Part shown: positions 11,503 to 18,768 of the stretch, in pieces
Numbering within the stretch: the stretch's first letter is position 1
How the letters are laid out: each line of letters opens with the position of its first letter
Assembly (NCBI GenBank): GCA_022592445.1
Contig: JABYQR010000467.1
Location: 1 to 30,357, forward strand
From: Cytidiella melzeri
Taxonomy: Eukaryota; Basidiomycota; Agaricomycetes; Polyporales; Irpicaceae
Reading direction: 5' to 3'
DNA length: 30,357 bases
Notes under the pieces: generated by a model
The model's database searches: none
Told to the model about the DNA's origin: nothing
Seen by the model: only the letters and a program-made list of their open reading frames with translations
Translations under genes and position numbers: made by a program

Positions 11503-12012
11503 TGTCAGGAACACAACCCAACTCTATGAAGAGCGAGGGAGTGACGACAAGGGGGAAAGGAACGACGAGCGAACTCGCGTGGACGATGACGACAGGAGTA
11601 TAGGTGATGAGGAGGAGTGGAGACACGACGACGAGGGATCAGCTGACAATGAGCTAAAGACCAGGTTATATTAGTAATGTGAAGGACTAGGTACAAGGTG
11701 GACGTCACCTAAAGACCAGGAGGTAGAATCTGAGGTCTTTAGGGAGCTACAGGGTGGGTTTATATACATCTCAAACAAGGACCCCTGGTACCGGGTCTGT
11801 ACTCCTAACACTGCCGTGGGAATGTATGGTGTGCTGTGGTGCGATGTTCTACAATGTTCCAGCACCTTCTATGATCATGTGACCAGTCTGTCACATGCAC
11901 TTGATCACATGCAGTAGCCATGTACCATCGATAAGATAAGATAAGGAAATTGAGAAGGTAGGATAACGAAAATAAAAGGAAAAGAAAGGAAAAAGTGTGC
12001 ATGGTCGTGACA
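11503..12012 (-). repeat. 3' LTR of the chromovirus
   Basis: 510 bp, starting TGTCAGGAACACAACCC and ending GGTCGTGACA on the plus strand. It matches the other LTR at a constant offset of 6751. Confidence 0.96.
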
Positions 12013-12026
12013 TTACCCCCCTCCTA
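12013..12026 (-). promoter_or_regulatory. Polypurine tract
   Basis: The minus strand reads TAGGAGGGGGGTAA directly before the TGTCACGACC end of the 3' LTR. It overlaps the pol stop codon TAG (12024-12026). This is the expected plus-strand primer position. Confidence 0.85.
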
Positions 12027-15000
12027 AAGGCCTTTTCTCCGGAAGGCAGGAGTTGAGTCTTTTCCGTCTTCCCACAAGGATACGCGTCGTAGAGTTTCTG
12101 AAGGTAGTTTCTCAAAATTCTCGTTGATTGGTCGGAAATTCATTGCCAAGAATAGAGATGTAGCGATTGGTCGTGGAGCTCCTGGGTGCCGTCTGTGGAA
12201 ATCTTTAACTGCTTCATCAGCATGAGTAACGTTGGTTGCGGGTTCCCAGGAGTTTTCTGAATCTGGGTATCCTTTCCACTTGACGCGGTACTGAAACTCT
12301 TTCTTCCGTCCAAAGATTCTAGAATCAAGGATCTGTTCTACTTCGTACTCCTCTTCTTCGTCAACCACGATCGGATCCAGTTCAGGAAATTCCCGGTTGG
12401 GAACCAAACTTGCCGTTTTGGCCGGTCGTAGCCTATCTACATGGAACACGGGGTGTCGCTTGTCTCGAATGGTGAGTTTGACCCGATAATTCAGGTCCCC
12501 AATCTTTTCCAAGACTTCATAAGGACCATCTCGTTTCGGTGCTAGTTTTGCCACCGGCTGTTCCTTTGGATGCTTCTCGCGCTCCACGTAAACCTTATCA
12601 CCAACTTTAAACTGCGGCGCCTTTGTAACTCCGTGATCATAGAATCGCTTCATGCGTTCTGCTGTGAGTTGTAGCGCAGCTTTGGCATCTTCTTGGGCTT
12701 CTCGAAGTGCTCGAAGACGCTCGTCTGCTGCAGGAACGTTTGATACCGGATTCAAAGGCACCTGGAACTCTGGTAGATACCCATAGATCAGTTCAAAGGG
12801 GGCCTTCCCGGTGGACGAGTGTACTCGGCTATTGAGCGCAAACTCCGCAATTGGCAACCAGTCTACCCAGTCATCCTGTCGGAAGGAACAGAATACTCGG
12901 AGATATTGTTCTATCTCTTGGTTCATACGTTCTGTTTTACCGTCTGTCTGAGGGTGGTACGCAGTGGACATAGACGACTTTACTCCGAGTGCATCGTAGA
13001 TAGCACGGAGAAACTTGGACGCGAATACCGATCCACGGTCTGAGATCATCTGACGAGGTACACCATGGAGTCGAAACACGTTTGCAATATAGTCCTGCAC
13101 GTGTTCGGGAGTTTTCATGCTTTCTCGTGATGGATAACAATGCACCTGCGCTGTTGTCCGATCAACTACAACCGTGATAGAATCGTATCCTTTACATGTC
13201 GGTAACTTGACAATGAAGTCCGTGGTAACGCTTTCCCATGGAGCATTGGGCGGATCTAGTGGATTGAGTGGACCACGTGGTGGGGCGGGGTATGTCTTGG
13301 TTCTTTGACAAGTATCACACGTGTCTACATAGTCATTGACAAAGCGTGTCATGCTAGGCCACCAGTAGTTCCGAGAAAGTAGTTCCAGCGTTTTGTACCT
13401 GCCCGGATGTCCAGCGGCGGGTAAGTCGTGATGTCTCCGAACTAGTTCTTTTCGGATTTCGTCATCTTTAGGAACATAAACTTTTCCCCGGAACAATAAC
13501 AGTCCATTCTCGTTGTTCCACTCTTCGAGTCCCCGGCTAAGAAGACGAGGTCCGAGTTTCTTGACTTTGGCAAGTGCTTCTGCCACCTCGGTTTCTCGAA
13601 GAGAACAGTCACGGATACGTTTCAACAGGTCTCTGTCTGGCTGTACACTAGCTTGCCCACGTTGAGAAGCGGCAGCTCGGAAAACCTCAGGCGCTAAGAC
13701 TACTTGTGACAGATTGTCTTCTTCGTCTTTGACCTCATGTTGGCCCAATCGTGACATGGAATCCGACTTTCCCATAGATTTCCCGGGCTTTGGAATGATC
13801 TCAAAGTTGAAACGTGAGAGGAACAATGACCAACGCGCTTGACGACGTGTCAAATTGCGAGCGGTCTTCCAATACTCGAGATTCTTGTGGTCAGAGAAAA
13901 TAGGGAATTTCTCTGGTAGCCCTTCCAAATAATGACGCCAGTCTTCAAGGGCTCGCACAATTGCCATAAGTTCTCGGTCGTAGATCTCATAGTTTCGTTC
14001 GGTCTCAGTCATGCCTTCAGACCGATAGGCTACTGGGTGCCACGTGCCGTCTTCGGCTTGTTGTTCCAACACCCCTCCCATTGCATATCCGGATGCATCC
14101 GTTTCCAAACGTGTGGGTCTATCAAAACTCCACATTGCCAATACTGGTGCTTCCACGAATTGTCGGCGGAGTTCATCGAACGCTGACTGTTCTTCAGGAC
14201 CCCATTTCCAAGGGACCTTACCTGTGAGACGGTCTAGGGGTTTACATATCTTCCCGAAGTCCCTGATGAACCTTCGGTAGAAGTTTGCAAACCCACGGAA
14301 TCGGCGGATGTCGGAGACGTTCTGCGGTACGGGCCATTCAGCCACTGCCTTTACCTTGACAGGATCCATACGTAACTGATTGTGGCCAATGATGACGCCA
14401 AGGTACTCCGTTTCTGACCTCTCAAACTCGCATTTCTCAGGTTTCAAGAATAGGTCGTGTTGCCTGAGCCGTCTCAGAACTTCATGTACCACCTCGCGGT
14501 GCTCGGATATTTCCTTGGAATAGATAAGGATATCGTCTAAATAGACCGTGACTTTGCCTTCGGCAATGAGGTCGGCAAAAATATCATTCATCATGTTCTG
14601 GAACGTAGCCGGAGAGTTTGTCAGTCCGAAGAACATGACGGTTGGTTCGAAAAGTCCACGGTTGGTTACAAACGCTGCCTTGTGTTCATCACCTTCTTTG
14701 ATACGGACATTGTTATATCCCCATCTGACATCTAGCTTGGTAAAGAACCTAGCGCCTCGCAGTCTATCCATAAGTTCGGAGATCAACGGCAATGGATACC
14801 TGTTCTTGATAGTGACTTCGTTCAACTTCCGGTAATCCTGTACTGGGCGTAACTTTCCATCCTTTTTCTTTACAAAGAAGAAGGGTGACGCCATTGGGGA
14901 CTTCGACGGTCGAATATACCCCTTTTCTAGGTTTTCTCGGATAAACTTGTCAAGCTCTTCTTGCTCAGGGTGTGAAAGCGGGTAGACTTTTGCGTGGAAT

Positions 15001-15974
15001 CCTTTTGCTTCTGGAATCAACTCAATTGCATGGTCGTACGACTTGTGTTCTGGAAGTCGTTGAGATTCCGTTTCAGAGAAGATGTGAGCATGTTGACAAT
15101 ATTGTTCAGGTACCATCTCCTCAAAGGTTTTCACCGGTTTCACCCGGTTCTCAACCTCCGCTAGTTCACTAGAATACGTATACCCTGCCAGAGTGAACAA
15201 ACGTTCGCCTTCTTGTACCATGGGTGTCGGACGTGTGCGTACAATGCGTCGGGGAGTTCCTTTTCCACCGAGCTGAGTAGTGGCCTGTGCCTGTAACTTC
15301 GGCGATTCGGCCCCATCCAAACTTCCTGAACCTTCCGTGGTCTCTTCGAGGTCTTCTTCGGTTTCCTCCGTATCCACCGGCAAATACGGAAGTTGTTCCA
15401 CAACTTTCCGTAATCCCGGGGTCCTCTTCTTCCGTTTAGGTTCAGCTGTTCTCTTAGCTGCAACCTCCTTCGCTTCCTCAACCCTTTCTCTGGGTTTACA
15501 TGCATCAGGACATCCATCCATCCTGATGATACCTTCGTACCAATCAATGGTGGGGTTGTGATACCGCAACCAATCAATTCCTATGATCACGTCTTCTGGC
15601 CCAATATCAGTGACCGTGAAAATGGTCCTTTCCTCGTGGTCTCCTATCCTCATATTGAGAATGGCAACCTCATCAATAGCCCCATCTCGATTTGGGGTTC
15701 CGTCTATGTTGTACACCGGGATGGGTTGTTTCAACTTCCGGGTCCTAATACGATGCTCTCGAACAAACCGTTTATGAATGAATAGTGTCGAGGCTCCACT
15801 ATCAATCATAGCTGCGACTTCTTTAGATCTCCGCACTCCTGAGACTGTGATAGGTACGTGAAAATGTTCGGATTCAGAACCAGTCTCTAGTACATCAGAT
15901 GCGAGTATGGAAAATCTATTAGTACATGGTAACGTGGGGCGCGTGCTTGCGCAGCTCGAATCACGGCCCGAATC
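12024..15974 (-). CDS. pol: Pol polyprotein: PR-RT-RNaseH-IN-chromodomain
   Basis: The frame is open from 15974. The first conventional ORF start is a GTG at 15836, giving 1270 codons, but family-like sequence (CTNRFSILASDVLE) lies upstream of it. Residue numbers count from that GTG. Protease: IDSGAS, Asp12. Reverse transcriptase: LDV with Asp369, and YLDD at 432-435. RNase H: TDAS with Asp580, Glu622 region, and Asp649. Integrase: HH near 802-803 with C840/C843 zinc site, then Asp873, Asp933 and Glu969, i.e. a DD35E catalytic triad. A GPY/F motif (GPYEVLEKIG) lies near 1104 and a chromodomain at about 1160-1220 (YEVEQILDSR, YRVKWKGYPDSENSWEP), which classes it as a chromovirus and is expected to steer integration to marked chromatin. 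There is no internal stop. The stop codon is embedded in the polypurine tract. Confidence 0.96.
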   Translation of the reverse strand, partial: DSGRDSSCASTRPTLPCTNRFSILASDVLETGSESEHFHVPITVSGVRRSKEVAAMIDSGASTLFIHKRFVREHRIRTRKLKQPIPVYNIDGTPNRDGAIDEVAILNMRIGDHEERTIFTVTDIGPEDVIIGIDWLRYHNPTIDWYEGIIRMDGCPDACKPRERVEEAKEVAAKRTAEPKRKKRTPGLRKVVEQLPYLPVDTEETEEDLEETTEGSGSLDGAESPKLQAQATTQLGGKGTPRRIVRTRPTPMVQEGERLFTLAGYTYSSELAEVENRVKPVKTFEEMVPEQYCQHAHIFSETESQRLPEHKSYDHAIELIPEAKGFHAKVYPLSHPEQEELDKFIRENLEKGYIRPSKSPMASPFFFVKKKDGKLRPVQDYRKLNEVTIKNRYPLPLISELMDRLRGARFFTKLDVRWGYNNVRIKEGDEHKAAFVTNRGLFEPTVMFFGLTNSPATFQNMMNDIFADLIAEGKVTVYLDDILIYSKEISEHREVVHEVLRRLRQHDLFLKPEKCEFERSETEYLGVIIGHNQLRMDPVKVKAVAEWPVPQNVSDIRRFRGFANFYRRFIRDFGKICKPLDRLTGKVPWKWGPEEQSAFDELRRQFVEAPVLAMWSFDRPTRLETDASGYAMGGVLEQQAEDGTWHPVAYRSEGMTETERNYEIYDRELMAIVRALEDWRHYLEGLPEKFPIFSDHKNLEYWKTARNLTRRQARWSLFLSRFNFEIIPKPGKSMGKSDSMSRLGQHEVKDEEDNLSQVVLAPEVFRAAASQRGQASVQPDRDLLKRIRDCSLRETEVAEALAKVKKLGPRLLSRGLEEWNNENGLLLFRGKVYVPKDDEIRKELVRRHHDLPAAGHPGRYKTLELLSRNYWWPSMTRFVNDYVDTCDTCQRTKTYPAPPRGPLNPLDPPNAPWESVTTDFIVKLPTCKGYDSITVVVDRTTAQVHCYPSRESMKTPEHVQDYIANVFRLHGVPRQMISDRGSVFASKFLRAIYDALGVKSSMSTAYHPQTDGKTERMNQEIEQYLRVFCSFRQDDWVDWLPIAEFALNSRVHSSTGKAPFELIYGYLPEFQVPLNPVSNVPAADERLRALREAQEDAKAALQLTAERMKRFYDHGVTKAPQFKVGDKVYVEREKHPKEQPVAKLAPKRDGPYEVLEKIGDLNYRVKLTIRDKRHPVFHVDRLRPAKTASLVPNREFPELDPIVVDEEEEYEVEQILDSRIFGRKKEFQYRVKWKGYPDSENSWEPATNVTHADEAVKDFHRRHPGAPRPIATSLFLAMNFRPINENFEKLPSETLRRVSLWEDGKDSTPAFRRKGL

Positions 15975-16407
15975 AAAAACCCTCCTCCAATCTCTTTTTG
16001 AGGTCGGCGTTCTCCGCCCTCAACTTCTCCAGTTCTCCTAGTACGGCCTTGAGTGTCACTTCCGATACTCCGACGAGTTCGACGCTTCTTCTTCTCAGGC
16101 TTCTTTTCTTCGGCCGAGAAGAAGATGCCTCCCCATTGGTAGCAGCTACGCGTGGTCCACGAGGAGGTGGACGAGGAACTGCAGGCTTGGTGCACGTGCG
16201 TGCAATGTGACTGGGATCCGTCGTAAGTTCCTGGCAGTTATAACACCGCCGACCTTGTTGCATCTTGGAGGCGTCAACCTCCATAGGAACCGGACCGTTG
16301 GAGCGCGAGGAACCGGAGTAAACCGGGGCTGGACTGAGTAGGTCTCGACGTGGTCGACGAGGGAACAGACGGAATTTTCTTCTCCGTTGTTTCTCTGATG
16401 CGGGCAT
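15973..16407 (-). CDS. gag: Gag C-terminal part: zinc knuckle and coiled coil
   Basis: This frame, +1 relative to the capsid frame, carries an Arg-rich stretch, PMEVDASKM, and a zinc-knuckle-like motif CYNCQELTTDPSHIARTC. The motif spacing is C-X2-C-X8-H-X4-C, whereas retroviral-type CCHC knuckles have X4 in the third interval. It ends with a short heptad-like coil (VLGELEKLRAENADLKKRLE) before EEGF and TGA. The ATG at 16407 overlaps the upstream gag frame and is probably not a real start. The frame is expected to be the continuation of Gag after a +1 shift. At its end, one more +1 shift at the T-run 15975-15979 would lead into pol. Confidence 0.8.
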   Translation of the reverse strand: MPASEKQRRRKFRLFPRRPRRDLLSPAPVYSGSSRSNGPVPMEVDASKMQQGRRCYNCQELTTDPSHIARTCTKPAVPRPPPRGPRVAATNGEASSSRPKKRSLRRRSVELVGVSEVTLKAVLGELEKLRAENADLKKRLEEGF

Positions 16408-17215
16408 ACGCAGCCGCCATTTTCAGAGACCTATCAATCCACCCCTGATAGTTCGTTGGCGGAGCTTCGGCAGTTGCCAATCTACCATAGATGTACTCTG
16501 GGAGGCCCTTGATGAAGCGGATCTCCTTGTCCTTGTCGCTTAATCCGGAGATGCGGCCCACGTAGGATTGGAAATCTGTGACATATGTTCCTACGTCACG
16601 CGCGTTCTTCTCCTTCTTCTCAGCTCCACAGAGCTTCTCCAACTCACGGATAGCAGTATCTTCGGGCGTTGCATCGCCGAAGTACTTCTTGAGCTCAGTT
16701 TTAAACTTGGCCCAGGTGTCGAGGTTGGCCGGTAAGTTACCGTTGTGGTCAGCCATATGATCCGTGACCGGTATTGCCCATTGGGCGGCCTTTTCTGACA
16801 ACCGGTAGATTGCTGTCAGGACCTTGGTTCTTTCATCGGTAATACTGGCGGTCACCCAGTAAGCCTCGCATTGTGACAAGAACCGTTCTAAGTCACGGCC
16901 ATGTTCGCCCTTGTATCTATCGGGCTTGGTGTCGTTATTGTTGACCGTGACTTGCGGTCTTGGCATTGCTTGTGTAACTGCAGCTACAATGGCTGCAATC
17001 AAGGCAGGATCGACTGCGGGTGTTGTCATCGTGACAGGTGCGGAATTGATGGGGACGACGGTGGGCGCTTCAGGAGTTACCGGTGGGATTTCCGGTATGG
17101 TTTCGGGGATGATGGGAACAGGAATAATGAGGGTATCGTCTGGTGGAGCCGGTGGGTTTTCCGGTACAACTAAACTGGTATTGACCTCGACTTCTTCAGG
17201 AACTCCGACAATCAA
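16274..17215 (-). CDS. gag: Gag (matrix/capsid part) of the chromovirus
   Basis: The 313-codon frame opens at a TTG but its first ATG, at 17029, is the first AUG of the whole predicted transcript. Upstream codons are Pro/Val-rich (IPVPIIPETIPEIPP). The core matches the retrotransposon Gag capsid domain: KPDRYKGEHGRDLERFLSQC, ERTKVLTAIYRLSEKAAQWA, WAKFKTELKKYFGD, AIRELEKLC, VGTYVTDFQSYV, RFIKGLPEYIYGRL. Such proteins form the particle that packages the RNA. The family-like sequence ends at about AYARIRETTEKK. Beyond it the natural continuation FRLFPRRPRR lies in the +1 frame, so the frame breaks at the A-run 16375-16378 and the last ~40 codons are out-of-frame readthrough. Confidence 0.88.
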   Translation of the reverse strand: MIVGVPEEVEVNTSLVVPENPPAPPDDTLIIPVPIIPETIPEIPPVTPEAPTVVPINSAPVTMTTPAVDPALIAAIVAAVTQAMPRPQVTVNNNDTKPDRYKGEHGRDLERFLSQCEAYWVTASITDERTKVLTAIYRLSEKAAQWAIPVTDHMADHNGNLPANLDTWAKFKTELKKYFGDATPEDTAIRELEKLCGAEKKEKNARDVGTYVTDFQSYVGRISGLSDKDKEIRFIKGLPEYIYGRLATAEAPPTNYQGWIDRSLKMAAAYARIRETTEKKIPSVPSSTTSRPTQSSPGLLRFLALQRSGSYGG

Positions 17216-17428
17216 CGGTATTTGACTGTTATCGCAAGCTACGTATCCACGGTATCGTTGTCCTTCTCTGAAATGACGGGATACTACAAACTTTTGATTT
17301 CGATTTGGACACGGCTGTTGTTCGCAGATTTCAATATATGCGTGGTCCTCTTCGTTATCGTAACAGTCCTGAAGATCGTCGGGATCAAAGACGTGGAAAT
17401 GATTATCGCACTCAATGATTGCTATCTA

Positions 17429-18265
17429 CTACAAAGGGAGTTTCTCAAAATATCCTCCGTCTGCTACGAATGCAACTCGACTCGTAACTTCTGTCAACCT
17501 CTTGCGTAATTGCGTGAAGTTGATCTGTCCTACTGACTGCAGACCCCAGTTCAATGCTTTGAGCTGGGCCGGCGTGCGGGTGGAGAGTACTTCCTCCGTA
17601 TGCTCTGTGAGGTACAGAAGCTTGTCGTTGAGTAGCAAAACTGACTTGACCTGTGAGTCGTTGCGGTCGCGAGTAAGTTCGATGAGGATCTTGAGGCGTT
17701 TAGTAGTGGCTTCAATCTTCGGCTTGAGGATACCGACTTGATCCTTGATTGAGAATTTGTGGAAGTCAAGCGTCACAGGTTTTTGCGCGTCCGGTCGAGG
17801 GGGTGCAGGTGCCCGAGCGATACGATCCTTGAGAGATGGTTTCTCAACGCGGTCGGAGAGTGTTTGTGCGCGCTCCGTGCGTACACGTTCCTTAATAGAC
17901 TCGTTGTCACGAGCAAACTTTTTGTGGTCAAAGGCTGGGAGTCGGGTGCCGAGAGGGTGATAGTGGGGACGACGTGAGACGTAGGAGACGATAGCTTCAA
18001 GGTCTTTTTCTGTGTAGAGACGAGGACGACCTTGCTCACGTAGTTCTCGGCGAGCTTCAAAGAAGGACTCGGGTACACGGCGACGAATGCGTATGTCCTT
18101 AGGCACTACAACCACGAAGTGAGATGTAAGATCAAAGGTCCGGGCCAATACAACGTACTGGTAAACCGGGGGGACTAAACTTTTTAAAACTTTGGGGAAA
18201 AGGATGTGTGCGATTGCGCGACGTCCAGGCGAGCGTACAGAGATTCTACCTAATGTCAGGAACAC
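17429..18265 (-). CDS. Methionine-free leader frame upstream of gag (ORF0)
   Basis: A 278-codon frame with no internal ATG starts near the LTR/leader junction; the nearest possible start is GTG at 18265, and a TAG stop lies just upstream. It ends at TAG TAG (17426-17431) and is in the same frame as gag. After the two stops the frame stays open through about 70 further codons into the gag ORF. The product would be basic and helical (LYTEKDLEAIVSYVSRR, FDHKKFARDNESIKERV, then a Pro-rich stretch and IEATTKRLKILIELTRDRND). I recognise no domain. It could be an N-terminal Gag extension made from a non-AUG start, or leader sequence that is open by chance. Which applies is undecided. Confidence 0.45.
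   Translation of the reverse strand: MFLTLGRISVRSPGRRAIAHILFPKVLKSLVPPVYQYVVLARTFDLTSHFVVVVPKDIRIRRRVPESFFEARRELREQGRPRLYTEKDLEAIVSYVSRRPHYHPLGTRLPAFDHKKFARDNESIKERVRTERAQTLSDRVEKPSLKDRIARAPAPPRPDAQKPVTLDFHKFSIKDQVGILKPKIEATTKRLKILIELTRDRNDSQVKSVLLLNDKLLYLTEHTEEVLSTRTPAQLKALNWGLQSVGQINFTQLRKRLTEVTSRVAFVADGGYFEKLPL
18241..18251 (-). promoter_or_regulatory. Self-priming primer-binding site (11 nt)
   Basis: Two bases inside the 5' LTR the minus strand reads AGGTAGAATCT. Its exact complement AGATTCTACCT occurs on the sense strand of the LTR at 18482-18472, just where a TATA-driven transcript would begin. The match ends sharply at 11 nt on both sides. In Tf1 and related chromoviruses the first 11 nt of the RNA fold back onto such a site and are cleaved to prime minus-strand synthesis. 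No TGG that would pair with a tRNA 3' CCA is present here. Confidence 0.78.
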
Positions 18266-18471
18266 AACCCAACTCTATGAAGAGCGAGGGAGTGACGACA
18301 AGGGGGAAAGGAACGACGAGCGAACTCGCGTGGACGATGACGACAGGAGTATAGGTGATGAGGAGGAGTGGAGACACGACGACGAGGGATCAGCTGACAA
18401 TGAGCTAAAGACCAGGTTATATTAGTAATGTGAAGGACTAGGTACAAGGTGGACGTCACCTAAAGACCAGG

Positions 18472-18482
18472 AGGTAGAATCT
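18472..18482 (-). promoter_or_regulatory. Predicted RNA 5' end / primer segment (start of R)
   Basis: The sense sequence AGATTCTACCT is the perfect complement of the primer-binding site at 18241-18251. Its position downstream of the TATA box makes 18482 the best guess for the transcription start. Confidence 0.65.
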
Positions 18483-18510
18483 GAGGTCTTTAGGGAGCTA
18501 CAGGGTGGGT

Positions 18511-18517
18511 TTATATA
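18511..18517 (-). promoter_or_regulatory. TATA box of the chromovirus LTR promoter
   Basis: The minus strand reads GTATATAAAC. The TATATAA word lies 35 to 29 nt upstream of the 18482 start inferred from the self-priming match, which is a normal TATA-to-start distance. The same site occurs in the 3' LTR at 11760-11766. Confidence 0.72.
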
Positions 18518-18680
18518 CATCTCAAACAAGGACCCCTGGTACCGGGTCTGTACTCCTAACACTGCCGTGGGAATGTATGGTGTGCTGTGGTGCGATGTTC
18601 TACAATGTTCCAGCACCTTCTATGATCATGTGACCAGTCTGTCACATGCACTTGATCACATGCAGTAGCCATGTACCATC

Positions 18681-18697
18681 GATAAGATAAGATAAGG
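18681..18697 (+). promoter_or_regulatory. Triple GATAA cluster in U3
   Basis: GATAAGATAAGATAAGG sits about 200 nt upstream of the predicted start of transcription. The words fit the HGATAR consensus of fungal GATA factors (AreA/Nit2 type), so nitrogen-responsive control is possible. This is inferred from the motif only. Confidence 0.35.
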
Positions 18698-18763
18698 AAA
18701 TTGAGAAGGTAGGATAACGAAAATAAAAGGAAAAGAAAGGAAAAAGTGTGCATGGTCGTGACA

Positions 18764-18768
18764 CTGGC
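18764..18768. repeat. Target-site duplication CTGGC (right)
   Basis: Second copy of the duplication. On the minus strand it lies within the KDZ codons for Gly-Pro-Asp. Confidence 0.93.

Larger units (their letters stand above)
17030..18482 (-). other. AUG-free 1453-nt leader of the chromovirus RNA
   Basis: From the predicted RNA start to the first AUG (17029-17027) no ATG occurs in any of the three sense frames. I checked every line for CAT on the plus strand between 17030 and 18515 and found none. The opposite strand of the same stretch contains about 23 ATG. The first AUG is in frame with gag. This pattern suits ribosome scanning through a long leader, non-AUG initiation within it, or both. 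Confidence 0.85.
11503..18763 (-). mobile_element. Full-length Ty3/Gypsy chromovirus retrotransposon, 7261 bp
   Basis: The element is transcribed on the minus strand. It has two 510-bp LTRs (18254-18763 is the 5' LTR and 11503-12012 the 3' LTR), both with TGTCA...TGACA ends on the plus strand. I compared them base by base and saw no difference, which indicates recent insertion. The target duplication CTGGC is perfect (11498-11502 and 18764-18768). Internally it carries a long leader with an N-terminal frame, gag with a zinc knuckle, and pol in the order PR-RT-RNaseH-IN-chromodomain, with a polypurine tract next to the 3' LTR. It lies within the KDZ transposase gene. Two +1 frame breaks in gag-pol leave open whether this copy is still functional. 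Confidence 0.96.
18254..18763 (-). repeat. 5' LTR of the chromovirus
   Basis: 510 bp. In transcription order the U3 holds three overlapping GATAA words, then TATATAA (18511-18517), then the inferred start of R at 18482. The remaining R-U5 (18254-18482) contains no ATG on the sense strand. Confidence 0.96.

Noticed and set aside
11505..11865. Minus-strand small frames within both LTRs as genes
   Set aside because: They occur identically in both LTRs only because the LTRs are duplicates. They lack ATG starts on the predicted RNA and overlap promoter and R-U5 sequence.
15973..15982. -1 slippery heptamer GGGTTTT at the gag stop
   Set aside because: It fits the X XXY YYZ pattern, but the -1 frame runs only about 30 codons to a TAG and does not reach protease. 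Pol lies in the +1 frame.
12819..17225. Plus-strand frames inside the chromovirus (for example 13932-14186, 15926-16210, 16911-17225)
   Set aside because: They are antisense shadows of pol and gag and show no domain.
18241..18253. A tRNA-type primer-binding site after the 5' LTR
   Set aside because: The sequence after the LTR does not start with TGG, and the exact 11-nt match to the predicted RNA start fits self-priming better.
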